64,000 nt of DNA, taken from assembly GCA_038496675.1 (NCBI GenBank), contig CM076653.1, positions 17,165,984-17,229,983 on the forward strand, read 5' to 3'. Shown piece by piece: positions 48,665-60,500 of the stretch. A program made the position numbers and the translations under genes. The notes under the pieces were generated by a model that did no database searches, was not told the DNA's origin, and saw only the letters and a list, made by a program, of their open reading frames with translations. Positions within the stretch are counted from its first letter, which is position 1. The number at the start of each line of letters is the position of its first letter. Source of the DNA: Rachycentron canadum. Taxonomy: Eukaryota > Chordata > Actinopteri > Carangiformes > Rachycentridae.

Positions 48665-49308
48665 CCTTCCTTTCATTCCCGTAATCCGTCTGCGTAGGGT
48701 GTGCTCCGGAGCTAGTCTCGGCACACATTTTATTATTATGAAACAAACCAAAAGCTAGAGCGCACACGCAGACATATTTTTATAAGAAAAATAAAAATCG
48801 GTGAAGCAGGATTTGATTTGCCAACCCACGCAACGCGAAGAAGACGCTGCCTTCGAAAAAGAACGAAAGACGGAACCGAGAGAAACGTTAGCACGTTGAG
48901 CAGTTAGCGTCATTGTTGAAAGCGTGTGTGATTAACGTTTGTTAGTTATATCGTTAACCACACATTTCTCCCTTTTTGAGGGCTTTGTCATTCCAGTTAT
49001 CGTTGTAAATGAAAGCGTTTTCGTCGTATATTACCGGCAATTCAGCTTACTAACTGTGAAATAGTGTGCAAGCCATATCGGTTAGGCCACGTTCCGACAT
49101 TTTGCTAATCAAGCTAACTAGCCCACGTTGCTAACGGTTCAGATAGCTACTATTAGTGTTTGCGCTCTCAATTTTTGTGAAGCTATTGTAGAGAATAAGA
49201 AAGATAACCATTCCATACAGGAGGGTGTTATTGGCTGGCGGTGGTAGACAAAATATCGAGGTATTATAACCCCACAATTCCGTCGCCTGTGAACACGCGT
49301 TGTCTGAC
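48665..49308 (+). other. pabpc1: pabpc1 5'UTR with TOP-like start and A-rich element
   Basis: CCTTCCTTTC at 48665-48674 resembles a 5' terminal oligopyrimidine (TOP) start, known for PABPC1 mRNA. Three blocks, GTGTGCTCCGG (48699-48709), CACACATTTTATTATTA (48722-48738) and CGGTGAAGCAG (48799-48809), occur in the order I recall from the human PABPC1 5'UTR. There they flank the A-rich autoregulatory sequence that PABP itself binds. Here the intervening 60 bases are A-rich (aaacaaaccaaaag, aagaaaaataaaaat) but the A runs are short. No intron is evident before the ATG. Confidence 0.6.
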
Positions 49309-52300
49309 ATGAATCCCAGCGCGCCTAGTTACCCGATGGCCTCCCTATATGTGGGGGACCTGCATCCAGACGTTACCGAGGCCATGCTGTACGAGAAATT
49401 CAGCCCGGCTGGGCCTATTCTCTCCATCCGAGTGTGCAGAGACATGATCACCCGCCGGTCCCTCGGCTATGCCTATGTCAACTTCCAACAGCCAGCTGAT
49501 GGTAGGTTTTTTTCAAGTAAATAATAAGGGCAGCTTGTGGGATGTGGCACCATCCTGCTCCATTTTGACCATGCACGCCAGACTACATTCTGTGTTTCAG
49601 TTAGCACTATTGGTGATTTCGTCATATGTTCGTGTGACTGAACATGTCACACATTTGTTTTTTGCTTCTGTAGAAGTGCCAATGTTACCATGAGCCCAGA
49701 GTCAAAAGTTTTGTCATCTGCTTTCAGCTGAGCGAGCCCTGGACACCATGAATTTCGATGTGATTAAAGGCAGACCTCTCCGCATCATGTGGTCTCAACG
49801 TGACCCCTCACTGAGGAAGAGTGGAGTAGGCAACATCTTCATCAAGAACCTGGACAAGTCCATTGATAACAAGGCTCTGTATGACACCTTCTCTGCATTT
49901 GGAAACATCCTTTCCTGCAAGGTAGGCAAAGTGGCATTCATTTTGTCTGTCTGCTGTTTCAGTGTTTCACAGACCACTACTTTGCATGACTAAAGGTTGC
50001 AGCAGGTTGAACCTGTTTGTGTGTATTTTATAATGCATGGTATTAAGGGTTGTTTTTGATGTGCTCAAATCTCCTTTTTCTAAGGTGGTTTGTGATGAAA
50101 ATGGCTCAAAGGGCTACGGCTTTGTACACTTTGAGACCCATGAGGCTGCTGAGCGGGCCATTGAGAAAATGAATGGCATGTTGCTCAATGACAGAAAAGT
50201 GTAAGTGGGGTTACAGTTACTCTTTTTGGTGTTTGGGGGTGTCTGATTAACAAATTGACATATAATCAAAGTTTGTTGTATGTTGTATCTGCATCTTGTC
50301 TTCAAACTCACCTCTCAATCTTGCCAAGTGTACCTGTGGTTTTCATACAACCCGGTTAAGAATGTCAAACATACCAGAGAAATGGGTCAGGCCTTAAAGA
50401 TCTTAGTGTTTTAAGTAGTTCTAGTCCTTGTGAATGTTCAGAAAATCCTGACCAGAATATTATGATCCTGGTGTGTACACAAATGCATTATTGTGTTCAA
50501 TAAGTTCAAGCAAGGGAACTCTAGATGTTTAGACTGTCACTAACTGCAGTCATGTCTTTCCTGCAGCCCACACTGCTTCCTTTCTTCACCTGTAGAGTGT
50601 CCAAAGAGACTTAGGGCATCCATAGTATTAAACTTAAAATGCATTCTTTGATGAAATTTGCTGTTAATTGGTGCTAGCTGGTGTAAAAAGCTATATGTTT
50701 CTATCACTGCAGATTGTGGTGGAGAACCCAAAGGCCAAATACAATTGTCTATCCCAATAATAATTTGTTTTGAAAAGGAAAATGGCAAATGCATTAGACA
50801 GATGTCCCTGAACATCACAGGAATACTAGGTTAAGGAATTGAGCTCAGACACAGTTCTGTGATAGAATGGTTTTTTTAAAACCATTTTTAAATTATTTTA
50901 CTGACAGATTTGTTGGACGCTTTAAATCACGTAAAGAGAGGGAGGCTGAGCTTGGGGCACGTGCCAGAGAGTTTACCAATGTTTACATCAAGAACTTTGG
51001 GGAGGACATGGACGACGAGAAGCTGAAGGAGTTGTTTGGTAAATATGGTAAGTCCAGTTTCAAATACTACAGTTTTACGGTTGTGCATTTTACCAGTGTA
51101 TTTTGGCCTGTTACATGTGTTGATAAGTTGTTATATTTTTTAGGGCCTGCACTCAGTATCCGGGTTATGACTGATGAAAACGGCAAATCCAAGGGATTTG
51201 GCTTTGTTAGCTTTGAGAGACATGAAGATGCACAGAAGGTTTGGATTAACTCCATTCTTTTATTTTGGGACATTGCCCCCTTTCATATTTTTCCATGTCT
51301 TTGGAAAACAAAATATTCACCTGTCAAGCTGCTTCTGATTTTGAATTGGTATCATCAGCTTCTGTTTTACCTTGTTTGATCACAGGCTGTAGATGACATG
51401 AATGGTAAAGAACTGAACGGCAGACAAGTGTATGTGGGCCGTGCACAGAAGAAAGGGGAGCGCCAGAATGAGCTCAAGCGCAAATTTGAGCAGATGAAAC
51501 AAGATCGCATGACCAGATATCAGGTTTGTTGAACATTAGTGCTTTGAAAAGATTTTCATTCAGTAGACGGGACTGGTTTTGAAGGAGGCATGTCAGTCTA
51601 ATACTAAAACAAATACTTTCAAGTATAGATATGACAATGGCAGATATTGCTGTACCTGAAACCTCCTATGAGTTTGTCTGTTTCCAGATACAGTTGTGGC
51701 TAGCTATGCAAGACAGAATTAATGTGACTTGTTCCTGGGAATACAATCTCACCGTCAATTTTCATATGCTAGGGTGTCAACCTGTATGTGAAAAACCTGG
51801 ATGATGGCCTTGATGACGAGCGTCTGCGTAAAGAGTTCTCGCCATTTGGAACCATAACAAGTGCTAAGGTGAATATGAAGTACTCGATTTGTAAGAAATG
51901 TTTCAAGGCTTAATTTCAAATTGAGTCTCTTTGTTATATTTTCATGTAACAATGGTGATAAACAAGACAATATGTTAAAAGAAATGCTAATCGGTTTCTC
52001 CTCTGGTAGGTGATGATGGAGGGTGGCCGCAGCAAAGGCTTTGGCTTTGTGTGCTTCTCTTCCCCAGAAGAGGCCACTAAAGCTGTAACAGAGATGAATG
52101 GACGTATCGTTGCTACCAAGCCACTGTATGTGGCCCTGGCTCAGCGTAAGGAAGAGCGTCAGGCCCATCTAACAAACCAGTACATGCAGAGGATGGCCAC
52201 TGTCCGCGCTGTGCCCAACCCAGTCCTCAACCCATACCAGCCTGCCCCACCATCAGGCTATTTCATGGCGGCTATACCTCAGGTAAGTTAGCCTATTGCA

Positions 52301-54349
52301 GAGTGCATATATAACAAAGTTAGCATATTGTGGATGTAGAGAGATGAGTAATAGGGAAATAATGCTTCAGTTAATTGGCAGTAAGAATTAGATCTTTGCC
52401 TCTGCCCTTCTCAGGCCCAGAACCGTGCTGCATACTACTCCACCAACCAGCTGGCGCAACTCCGCCCAGGCCCCCGTTGGGCCACCCAAGGAGTGCGTCC
52501 TCAGCGTAAGTAGCCACAATTGTATACCTTGGTCTACAGTTTCTACAGTTTCTGTTGCCTATGGGAAAAAGATGTGGTTACTTCAGTACCGTGTGACTTA
52601 TGTGGTTGCCTTAGACATTGTGGCAGGAGACTGACTAAAACATGCCTTCTCCTGTCTTTCTGTTGCTGTGTTCACTTGCTGCTGAGACGATGCAGTACTT
52701 CAAACCAAAATACTCAACTTTGCTGTTGATAGTAGCTCTCGTACTTGCTGTACTTGCCTTGTCACTTCTTGTACATAAGGAACTGTACCCTGTGCTCCAA
52801 AAAATGCCACACAGCATGCCTGGGAGCTTTGATGCTTGCCAGACTGGTTTATATACCAAAGTCAGACATTAGACTTGATGGTTGTTGGCCTCAGGATGTT
52901 ATTTCTGCTGTCTTTGTCCATGTGTTATAACTGAATCTATTAATTGGACTACAAAAGATGAAAATGAATTGGTAACCACCTTGTCTTTTAACATGGAAAG
53001 AACTTAATTCTAATTCTCCAATTTTTTTTCTCTTCCTTCAGACTTCCAAAACATGCCCAGTGCTATGCGCCCATCAGCTCCCAGACCTCAGACCTTCAAC
53101 ACCATCCGTCCCACCACCACCACAAACACCCAGGTCCCACGGATGATGGCTTCCCAGCGTATGCGTATGTATTCAGAACAGAAGAGTCTGCTATATTTGT
53201 TTGTCTGTAGATTTAGTACTTAGGTTAACATTTCTTTTTCTCCTTATTCACCTCAGCCACACAGGCCCTCAGCCAGCGCCCTGCCAGTGCTTCAGCCACT
53301 GCTGCCCCAGTGCGTGCCATGCCCCAGTACAAATATGCTGCTGGTGTGCGCAATCCCCAGCAGCACATGGCCTCCCAGCCACAGGTCACCATGCAGCAGG
53401 TCAGAACTCCAATGTCTTTCACATTCTCAGGCTAAGGCATTGAAAAATATATGAACAGAGTTTCATTCCTAGCCATTTTTAAACATCTGGTGGTAATTCA
53501 ATAAAAATGTGCTTTTGACTGCACAAGGCAGTGACCACAGGATGGAAATGCATTGCAAATCTGAGAATATTTATCTTGTGGAAAACAAACGGGTGCATTT
53601 AGGCTATTTTTATTTACCTTTAAAGCAAAATAATTTCAAATCCATGTTTCTGGAAACCAAAATCTGCTTTGATTTGGCAATAAGCAATATCTGTCCCACG
53701 ATTCTGTCCCTCATCTTGCATCTTTTTTTTCCATCTTTAGCCTGCTGTCCACGTCCAAGGACAGGAGCCCCTGACTGCTTCTATGCTGGCTGCTGCCCCC
53801 CCTCAGGAACAGAAGCAGATGCTGGGTTAGTACTCAATATGCTCTGATTTAAAAGCATTTAAATCAAAAAGGTCAAATAGAATAAATAGGATTTTTCCTA
53901 GTCACTCATTATCTTCATCTTGGGTTTGGTTTCTTACATTGAACTCAGTATTTAAAATGGTTGTTTAACTTCTTCAGGTGAGCGTCTGTTCCCCCTGATC
54001 CAGAACATGCACCCAAGCCTGGCGGGCAAGATCACGGGTATGCTTCTGGAGATCGACAACTCAGAGCTTCTTCACATGCTTGAGTCTCCTGAGTCACTGC
54101 GCTCAAAGGTCAGTTCATGGCTAATCTGTTTGATATATCGCTGTATATGGTTGATCATTTTCTTGTTTTTGAATTTGCTCTTTTTTTAAAATCTTTGTCT
54201 TTAAATCAACGTGTGTTTGCTCCTTATACAGTGATAAATGAAGTGCTCTGTTGTTTCAGGTGGATGAAGCTGTTGCTGTGCTTCAGGCCCACCAGGCCAA
54301 GGAAGCTGCTCAGAAGTCCACCACTCCTGCTGGTGTTCCCAGTGTCTAA
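49309..54349 (+). CDS. pabpc1: Cytoplasmic poly(A)-binding protein 1
   Basis: Binds mRNA poly(A) tails and links them to eIF4G, eRF3 and deadenylases. Coding exons: 49309-49501, 49728-49921, 50085-50200, 50908-51047, 51144-51238, 51386-51523, 51773-51868, 52010-52282, 52415-52505, 53042-53164, 53257-53399, 53741-53825, 53978-54108 and 54260-54349. The sum is 1908 nt, 635 aa (human 636), all phases closing. Start: [18 protein letters not shown], the usual N-terminus. Four RRMs with RNP2/RNP1 pairs: [43 protein letters not shown] and [14 protein letters not shown], at about residues 11-89, 99-175, 191-268 and 294-370. A Pro/Gln/Met-rich linker carries [20 protein letters not shown]. The C-terminal MLLE domain contains [20 protein letters not shown]. 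The protein ends TPAGVPSV; the tail after EAAQK is the most variable part. The stop is one base before the last exon end, so the 3'UTR is in a separate exon, too close to trigger nonsense-mediated decay. The a/b duplicate is not determined. Confidence 0.97.
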
Positions 54350-54461
54350 GGTGTGTGGGGGGATGGGTTTTATTCTCATGACGTAAATTGGAGATAACAA
54401 AGATGAAAGATCATGAGTTAATGAACTACAGTCTAATCTTCACTGTCATCTTGTCTTGCAG

Positions 54462-54830
54462 ATTGAGCATTTTGAAACCTGCTTCACCGATGGAAAAAGA
54501 AAAAAAATATTAAACATTGAAAAACCTAAAACTCTGAAAACATCGCAAAATGATAAATTATTTCTTAAAAAAAGAAAAAAACAATTGACTCTGCCAGGTC
54601 TAGGGATGGTTTGACTAGACCTTGATCATAAACAAAAATTTGTTGAAAAAAAATAGCAAAATAGAGAAAATCGAAATTATACATTTGAATGCATTCCTCT
54701 GTTTTATGTCATTTTACTGTGTCAGTGCTCAGAGTATCAGCCATGTTCAGGAAGGTGGTAGCTGAGCGTTTTGAAAGGTGATTTGTATCGTAAACTACTG
54801 GCTGTAATAAATTCTCATTCAAAATATGTG
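54462..54830 (+). other. pabpc1: pabpc1 terminal 3'UTR exon with poly(A) signal
   Basis: After the donor at 54351 the next acceptor, TCTTGCAG, ends at 54461. The following non-coding sequence is A-rich and reaches AATAAA at 54806-54811. A separate 3'UTR exon is also the arrangement I recall for the mammalian gene. Confidence 0.75.
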
Positions 54831-57285
54831 CCTCTATGTTTTATGACTCTTATTGTCCGCATGAATTTTTATCGTCAGAGAAAATTTACACCAGTTTGTA
54901 TGAATTGGTGTAAATGTTAGTGTTTGCAGTCTTTAGTCAGTGTTCATGTATTGGTTGTGTCTTAAAGTGTGATGGTCTGGTCTATGCAGATGATACTAGT
55001 ATTGACAAAACAGTTGTCTTCCACTAGGTGGAAGTGTCTTTAGGTGACTGTTGAGCCTTACAATCAGCACGGGGACCTAGTACAATATTGTAAAGTTGTC
55101 ATGAGGCACCACAGGAATACATGTATATCTGAGTGACAACATGCTGTCAGCATAAACTGATACTTGCCTATCCTTTTTGATACACAAAAGTTGAAACTTG
55201 AGAATATGCAGTGTCCTGTTCTGAAACCCAGGAATACTAGAATAAAAGTTAAGTATATTTTCATGACCCATGTTTATAAAAGAAGGCTGCTACATTTTAA
55301 CTCTTTTTTTCAGATGGTAGAAAAACAGGAAATTGGTTGTGGGAACAGGAGAGAGCATGGGTTGCAAGTTCAACTGAGTTTATTTCACATTCACATTGAC
55401 TGAAGTCTTTCAATGTCTCCAGATAAATAAGTGAGATAATCTCTTGTTTAAGCTGGGCTAGACGGAATATTTTTCAAAACCTTAAAACAGTGCAAGGCAA
55501 AACCACTTTCCACAGTGATTTCATAAGAATCCAGGTTTGACTGTTTTTGTTCATATCATTTTATGCTTCGCAGGGTGAATTTTCAAAAAATATTTATCTC
55601 CACTATTTCATAGGTTCATATAAAATACTATCAGTACTCTATGTGCCTTCTGTTCTGAGATGAGTCTATGCTGGTTCTCATGCGTTTTCATTTCTTCTTC
55701 ACTTTTGTGTAGCCTGGATGTAAAGCCCTGCAAGGGTAGGTGTTACGACCCAGCTCTGCTAGTGGGAAAGGGAAGCAACATAAAAGCAGATGGAACTAGT
55801 AAAGGCAGATTGTTATTAACAATAAATGAGAGAAACTGCAGAGGAAACGTGTCTGTGGGTGGGGGACTTCTTGGTAAACTTGACTGGTTTGATCAAAGGA
55901 AAATGAAAATGTCACCTAACTCCAAAGACAATGTCACTGCAAGATGTGATCACACAGCCAGGAGGAACGGACTGTCAACAATTACATAGAGAATGATATA
56001 ATAAGAAGCTTAGTTCATATAGCACCTTTGAAACACAATTACTGACAAGATGAGATCAAATTTAAATTAAAAACTGTTGTTAAACATTAAAAAATACCAC
56101 ATTGGGGAGGAAATGTGAGAAAAAGTGAGAGTGCTGGTAGGGTTGCAGTGCATAAAAACAAAAATGCTCATCTGAGAGTTCAGTGGGATGACAACAGAGA
56201 TGAATCATCTTGAACCATATTCTCTACAACTGAGTGCATGTGTGGAATGGTACAGAGAATGGTACAGGCTTGAGCCCAAAAGTAAGAGGATCCAATAGCA
56301 AAATACAGAGTTATTCTGAGTGATCACCTTTACCCTTTACATTCCTTTTCAATGGGAATGGTCTGTGTCAGAATGATCATTTCCCCATCGATAAGGCATG
56401 AGGGGTCAATGGATGGTTTGATGAGTATGAAAATGGTGTGAATCATATGCAATGACCCCTACAGTCATATCTTTTGGAATAAGAGACTTGTAGATGCCAA
56501 ACAGCATTGAAGCTACGATGGTGGCTCATGATGTCTATAAGAACCCGTATAACAGCTTATCATGCAATTATCCAGTCAGCCAATCATTTGGCAGCATGCA
56601 ATGCTGTATCTGTAGCTGAAGATACAGGTCAGGAGCATGGGAAAAAATAGGACATGACTCAAATAGAAGTTGAGTAATTGCTGCTGAACATGTGCTTCCC
56701 TTTATAGCCACAATTTGCCACATTCTAATGGCTTCTTCCAGCATAATAATGCACCATATCACAAATAAAAGTCCTCTCAGTTTGGTTTCATGAACGTGAC
56801 AAGGAGATCTGTGAACTGCAGTGGTCTTCTTAGTCACCAGATCTGAATCCAGTAGAGCACTTTTAGGATGTGGTCAAGCATGGATGTGCAGGATTCATGC
56901 ATATATTACACTGTAGAATACACAACATTCAGTATACTACAGCTTAACTTTAGTTTAACCAAATTTGATCTCTTAGACTCTTAAGTTAATACTGTTTATT
57001 GATTTTATGAGGGACTGATTATTTTACCTTATAGGTGATTTTTAAGGCTGTTTCTCCAGATGCTATGGACAGAGAAGCAATTGAAGCCTGTAGGCTTAAA
57101 GATGACATCAGACATTGTGTGCCGCTTTTGTACTTAAAAACTAAAAGTTAGAAACGGCAGACACATAAATGATAATAATAATAATGTTATTATTATCATC
57201 ACAATCTGTTTTTCAGGTGACACATATAGACATATAATGATGTGATAAATTTGAAAAGTCAGGAGGCTGAGGCCTCGGAGGCCTG
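54831..57285. other. Intergenic, nothing recognised
   Basis: AT-rich DNA between the end of pabpc1 and the next CpG-rich promoter. No family-level protein similarity could be seen in any frame. A small palindromic GATAATAATAA / TTATTATTATC stretch lies near 57171-57197. Confidence 0.5.
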
Positions 57286-57554
57286 GTCAAATCTCGCGAT
57301 GCGATTTGAATTTCTGAGCTAGAACGAGAACTGTGAACAACAGAGCAAGCTCCATAGGAGCTGTTGTCGTTCGAAACGGAACAGATAGGTGGGACCTAAG
57401 ACGGAGGAAAATAAGTGCTAGTTGCAGTGGGGACGTAATTCACAGCACTGCAGTGGGACAGCTTATTACCTAACTTAAAATCGTCTCTGGAAAGCAGAAC
57501 GATTCCTTTCTTCTTTGTTACTGTCTCCGGAACAAGTGTCACTAGCAACAGACG
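57286..57554 (+). promoter_or_regulatory. CpG-rich promoter and probable non-coding first exon of an unidentified gene
   Basis: Local CpG rises sharply. A TCTCGCGA motif (57292-57299) begins a run of CpG-rich sequence (cgttcgaaacgg, agacggagg) that ends in the splice donor GACG|GTACGT at 57555. No ATG-initiated protein of substance begins here, so the exon is probably 5'UTR. In human the next genes beyond PABPC1 in this direction are SNX31, ANKRD46 and RNF19A, as recalled. RNF19A has a non-coding first exon and long first intron and is my best guess, but the sequence does not prove it. Confidence 0.5.
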
Positions 57555-60500
57555 GTACGTTCTCATCGTTTCTAGCTAACCTTGCTAACCAGCTGCTAAC
57601 GCTCGCTGTTTGGTAGTTAGCTGGCTGACATTCTGGGTACTTTCAAACACACAAGAGAGACATGGGGGAAATCAACTGGTTCACAATTATCCGTGTTTTG
57701 CCAACGTCTTGTGTCCTATTTTGTGTTTGGACGTGTAGCGGGCAGTGATCATTTGTGAGGTAAGGTGAAGTGGTATTTAACACAGTTAACTACGTAGCTA
57801 ACGCAGCTATCAATCTAACGTTATTGAGGAGTCCGAACAGTACGGAACGTAACGGTTGGCATTATCATAACTTTTTAAGTCAAAACAAATACCGACCGAC
57901 ATTTGACTCGCTAGACTTAAGTTCGCAGCCATTTAAAGACGTTGAGTTGTCTTAAACCAACGTCAAGTATCTTCATCCGTGCGTTCAACTAGGGCAGCAG
58001 GGCTGGTTTGCTAACGACTGCCATGACATGGTTAAAACAGCAAGAGAAAAAGTTTGCGATTTCAGAGCGCTTTGTAACGTTAAACTAAACCGTTAAACGA
58101 GCCACACGTGTCCATGTTAGATTTGATTAACGTCTTCGTCTTTTTTTGTGAAAAAATCAGAAATTGGTAAGAGTTTGCGTAATAAATTTTGTATTGTTTC
58201 GTTGGGTTTGTTAGGAGTCATAGGGACTACTTTGTCACGCCCTGGGATGCTTCTTGTAATAGCTGCCAATCCAAATTAAGAATAGACGACTGCTGGCTTT
58301 AAATAAAAATCACACAATGCTAATATGGATACTTGACTCAGAGGTAATGAAATCTCTACATATTACTTGCAATGAGAATATGAATTAGCAACTAACCACA
58401 AAGCAGATGCAGCACTAGAAGAAGGACCATGGGCCATGTTTGTATGCCAGGGCCTCACATAAACATGAGGCTGCAATTCTTTTGCCATTAATAAATCCTT
58501 GCCTAAACCTGGAATCTATGCTGGAGCGCCTCTTAGTCTATGTTCAGGTGAACTTTCAGAAAATATCTGGCTCAGCTACCATTGTGAATTTAGTTCATAA
58601 TCCTAGCTAAATCTTTCATTATATAATGGTGACTTGAGTATGTTTACAAGTAGGGTATTGTTTGACAGACATCAGCTGTAGTCTTTCTGGGCACATTTGT
58701 ATAGGATTATGCAGTGTACACATAACTTGCTTGAGTTTCCATTAGGCTGTAATTGGCTATACCAAGTTGGTTTAGTGATTGTGAACTTCTTTTTGTAGTA
58801 AATGTATACAACTGTACTGCAGAGGAGAAGTTGTGTCTCACATTACCTGTCTGTGTAGTTGTCCTGCTTGTCTTATCATCCTTGGATGAACTTGGTACTT
58901 GGCTCATGTTTTGACACACACTGATGTTTGCTTTTGGTGGCAAGGCAGTATATTAAAAATTTGTAAGAATTATGCAGCCACAAGTTTTCATTGCTTTGGG
59001 TTCTTTTTATTGTGAGGGCCAAAACTCAGTCCACATACTGACATTAAGAAACAAGTCTGAATAACATCAACCAATGTCACAACTTATTTCTCTCATAGTC
59101 TAGGGTGTAAAGTTTTGCTGTACACATATTTCCTCATCAAAACTGTCTCCATCTTGGACTGAATTTAACTTGTTCGATGTTACTTTCTCTATACTCTCTG
59201 AATCATCTCATTCACTTTGCAGCCTTTCTACTCTTCATTATTACATGGCGTGTAATGTGTAATATTGTATTTACACTACAAAGTGATAAACAAATGGCAA
59301 GTGAAAAGATGTCTAGGCAACATCAACGCATTAAAAAGCAAAACTGCTGCTATGTTCACACTTGGTGTGCATGCTACTCCAGAGTATTCTAGTTCGAAAA
59401 CTCTGGGCTGCATTTTAGCCTGTATGGGCAGACATTGAGACTAATGGAAACAATGATGCAAACACCTATGTTTGCTTCCTGACTCGGTCAATCATGAGAT
59501 ATCCTTCATGATTCATCATGCTCCTCTCACACGACTTTCTGTAGGAAAACAAATGGCATCAGCTTCAACTACCAATGGTGAATGCAATATGGATAACAAA
59601 TTACAAGCACTGCTGACTTTGTGATTTTTGCTTGCAGCAGATGTGCAGTTAAATTCTGTATTTTATGATGCTCAGAAGTCTCCAGGCTTACTCTTTGCCA
59701 TTCCTTGTAGTATTGTCTGCAACTAAGCAACTGACCGTGGCGTGGACAAGCTTCCTGTTTACACTGGCACGCGCATGTCCAGTGTATGTGACTGTTCATG
59801 TGATGTGTTTTCAGGTGTGTAAGAATGGATGGATATTATTTCTGATACAAAACTAAAACACTTATCTGAGTAGAAATTGTCTTTTTAAAATGTTGTTTTA
59901 AGATAAAAATGCATTATATTTCAGAGCTAACAGGCTAACAGGCTTTCTGAATATTTGGTTGGCTTATGGGGAGCACTTGAAGAAAGACTGTAATTCTACT
60001 GTATACTAGACCAAGAAAGAGAGAACCCACATTCAGTTGTTTGGCTGAGACTGCATGTATTGTCATTTGAGAGACAGCCATCCACAGTGATCAGTGTTTG
60101 GGTGTCAGTGGCCGCTCTAGGCTTAGCAGCATGTTTTCCAGACCTGTGTGTTCTGAGAAAGAAAGGTCATTAGCCCAGCATGCCAACCTGGCCTGTTTTC
60201 TGGGTGTGTTTGTGCCAGGACTTGTGTGTGACCTCCCTATCTTGCTCTTTGGTAAGCACAGATGCAAGGCTAGGTGGTGATGGTCTGACCAACTCATCAG
60301 GGTGCTGTTATTGATTATGACAAATTTATATATTGTGCTGCAGAGGGTTTCTTTCATTAACTTTCATTTGCTGCTCATTACATTTGCAACACATTGTTCA
60401 CTAAGGCCTGCTTCCATTAGTTATGGTGCTACACTTGTCAAGATGTTCATTTTAGCACAGCACAAATGCAGTGTGCTGGGGTAACAGTGGAAGTTAATAG

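Noticed and set aside
55660..55989. 109-codon plus-strand open frame downstream of pabpc1
   Set aside because: No family similarity, promoter or splice context. Its length is within what AT-rich intergenic DNA gives by chance.
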